A stretch of 64,000 bases of DNA from Microbacterium proteolyticum (GTDB taxonomy: Bacteria > Actinomycetota > Actinomycetes > Actinomycetales > Microbacteriaceae). The stretch lies in NCBI RefSeq assembly GCF_030818075.1, contig NZ_JAUSZZ010000001.1, positions 2,790,001 to 2,854,000 on the forward strand, written 5' to 3'. Shown one piece after another: positions 63,153 to 64,000 of the stretch (its first letter is position 1; each line of letters starts with the position of its first letter). The notes under the pieces are model-generated. The model was not told the origin of the DNA. It worked only from the letters and a program-made list of their open reading frames with translations, and searched no databases. Made by a program: the position numbers and the translations under genes.

Positions 63153-63971
63153 TCAGCCGCGCAGCCCCCGCACCCGCGCCTGCACCCGCCGGTGCACGTG
63201 CAGCGCCGGGTAGACGCCCAAGAACACCGCCATCGGTGCCCGCAGCCGCAGGTCGCGGATGTCATGCGCGGCGTACGTGTTCTCGAAGCGGTCGACGTAC
63301 CGGCGGAAGTCACGCGGACGATCGTCCAGTCGCCGCGCCGACATCCCCGCCACCATGTCGGAGCAATAGCCGATGCGGTGGCCGCCGAGCGCGAGATGGA
63401 TTGCGATGTCGAGGTCTTCGTGCATGACGTCCGCGTGGTCGTCGCACAAGAACTCGCGCACGTCGCGCCAGGCCTCGGCCCGCACCGCCATGTTGCTGCC
63501 GAAGAGGAAGACGAAGTCGCCGGCCAGGCGCACTTGCAGCCGGCGGAGTCGGTCGTCGATCTGCTGCCCGACGGCTCGCAGGGGCAGGTCGTAGTACTCG
63601 ACCGGACCCGACACGGCATCCATCCCCCGCGACGCGAACGCGCGTGACACCTGAGCGACCCAGTCGGGCTTGAGCACCGTGTCGGCGTCGATGCGGCCGA
63701 GCACCTCGCCCGTGGCGGCATCCATCCCCAGGTTGCGGGTGGGCACGAGGCCCTGGCGCTCGTCCTGGCGCAGCAGACGGATGCCGGCGACCGGGTACTC
63801 GTCGATGACGCGCTGCACCACCCGTCGTGTGCCGTCGGTCGAGCGGTTGTCGACCACGAGCACCTCGGCGGCCGGTACGCTCTGCCGCACGATGGCACGC
63901 AGGCACCGTTCGATGACCGCCTCCTCGTTGAAGGCGGGAACGACGATCGACACCGTGGGCATTGCGGTCAC
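63153..63971 (-). CDS. Family 2 glycosyltransferase
   Basis: A 272-residue GT-A enzyme with TVSIVVPAFNEEAVIERCLR, VVDNRSTDGTRRV, the metal-binding GRIDADTVLKPDW (D-x-D) and MHEDLDIAIHLALGGHRIGY (the ED motif). RRYVDRFENTYAAHDIRD lies near the C-terminus. It transfers sugar to an unknown acceptor, perhaps a cell-wall glycan or lipid. Several starts are possible; GTG 63971 is preferred because TAGACC lies six bases upstream. Confidence 0.9.
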   Translation of the reverse strand: MTAMPTVSIVVPAFNEEAVIERCLRAIVRQSVPAAEVLVVDNRSTDGTRRVVQRVIDEYPVAGIRLLRQDERQGLVPTRNLGMDAATGEVLGRIDADTVLKPDWVAQVSRAFASRGMDAVSGPVEYYDLPLRAVGQQIDDRLRRLQVRLAGDFVFLFGSNMAVRAEAWRDVREFLCDDHADVMHEDLDIAIHLALGGHRIGYCSDMVAGMSARRLDDRPRDFRRYVDRFENTYAAHDIRDLRLRAPMAVFLGVYPALHVHRRVQARVRGLRG

Positions 63972-63977
63972 CACACG

Positions 63978-63983
63978 GGTCTA
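63978..63983 (-). promoter_or_regulatory. -10 box of the glycosyltransferase gene
   Basis: TAGACC on the minus strand, six bases before GTG 63971. Confidence 0.45.
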
Positions 63984-64000
63984 CACGCTCAGAGTGACGC

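Overview
The window is high-GC actinobacterial DNA, most likely Microbacterium or a close Microbacteriaceae relative. This rests on the ilvD-ilvB-ilvN-ilvC run, the prfB-ftsE-ftsX-smpB-ssrA block, GTG/GTGA coupling, many leaderless promoters, an actinobacterial-type tmRNA tag (ADAKRTDFALAA) and the palindromic CTGAGCCTGTCGAAG repeat family. No species can be named from sequence alone.

Layout. 1-5205 (-): branched-chain amino acid synthesis (ilvC partial, ilvN, ilvB, ilvD). 5265-7513 (-): trehalose synthesis otsA-otsB. 8025-10747 (-): a 3-oxoacid CoA-transferase (scoA, scoB) and thiolase operon, with a divergent IclR-type regulator broken by a frameshift. 11704-13442 (+): MarR regulator coupled to an MFS exporter. 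13609-17302: two divergent secreted proteins, a DUF4082/Pro-Thr/beta-helix protein and a subtilisin.

17667-27021 is a 9.3-kb integrated element in the 3' end of tRNA-Lys(CTT), flanked by a 35-bp direct repeat. It carries a tyrosine integrase, an excisionase, a serine recombinase, a coupled set of small unknown genes, a terminase-small-subunit-like HTH gene behind a structured leader, a repeat region next to AT-rich DNA, and a 996-residue SIR2-domain protein resembling antiphage NADases.

27163-43600 is mostly housekeeping: hisN-like phosphatase, lipoprotein, YaeQ, tmRNA, SmpB, FtsEX, RF2, MFS, M28 peptidase, DUF1275 membrane protein, quinone reductase, amidohydrolase, tRNA-Leu and DedA. 43922-48533 holds the divergent NHEJ genes ku and ligD. 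About 1.2 kb of non-coding DNA lies between them, with six regularly spaced copies of a 67-nt hairpin. 48556-50924 holds a frameshifted alpha/beta hydrolase under a textbook MerR-type promoter, its MerR regulator and a CDF metal exporter. 50972-52930 is a small remnant element with a HEPN-motif protein.

53140-63000 (-) looks like a polymorphic toxin locus. A calcium-repeat surface protein with a LAXTG sortase signal is coupled to a 2174-residue Rhs/YD protein with a degenerate amidase-like domain and a variable C-terminal tip. The likely immunity gene follows 6 bp downstream, then a run of unrelated small, lower-GC genes and one decayed fragment. The window ends in a family 2 glycosyltransferase.
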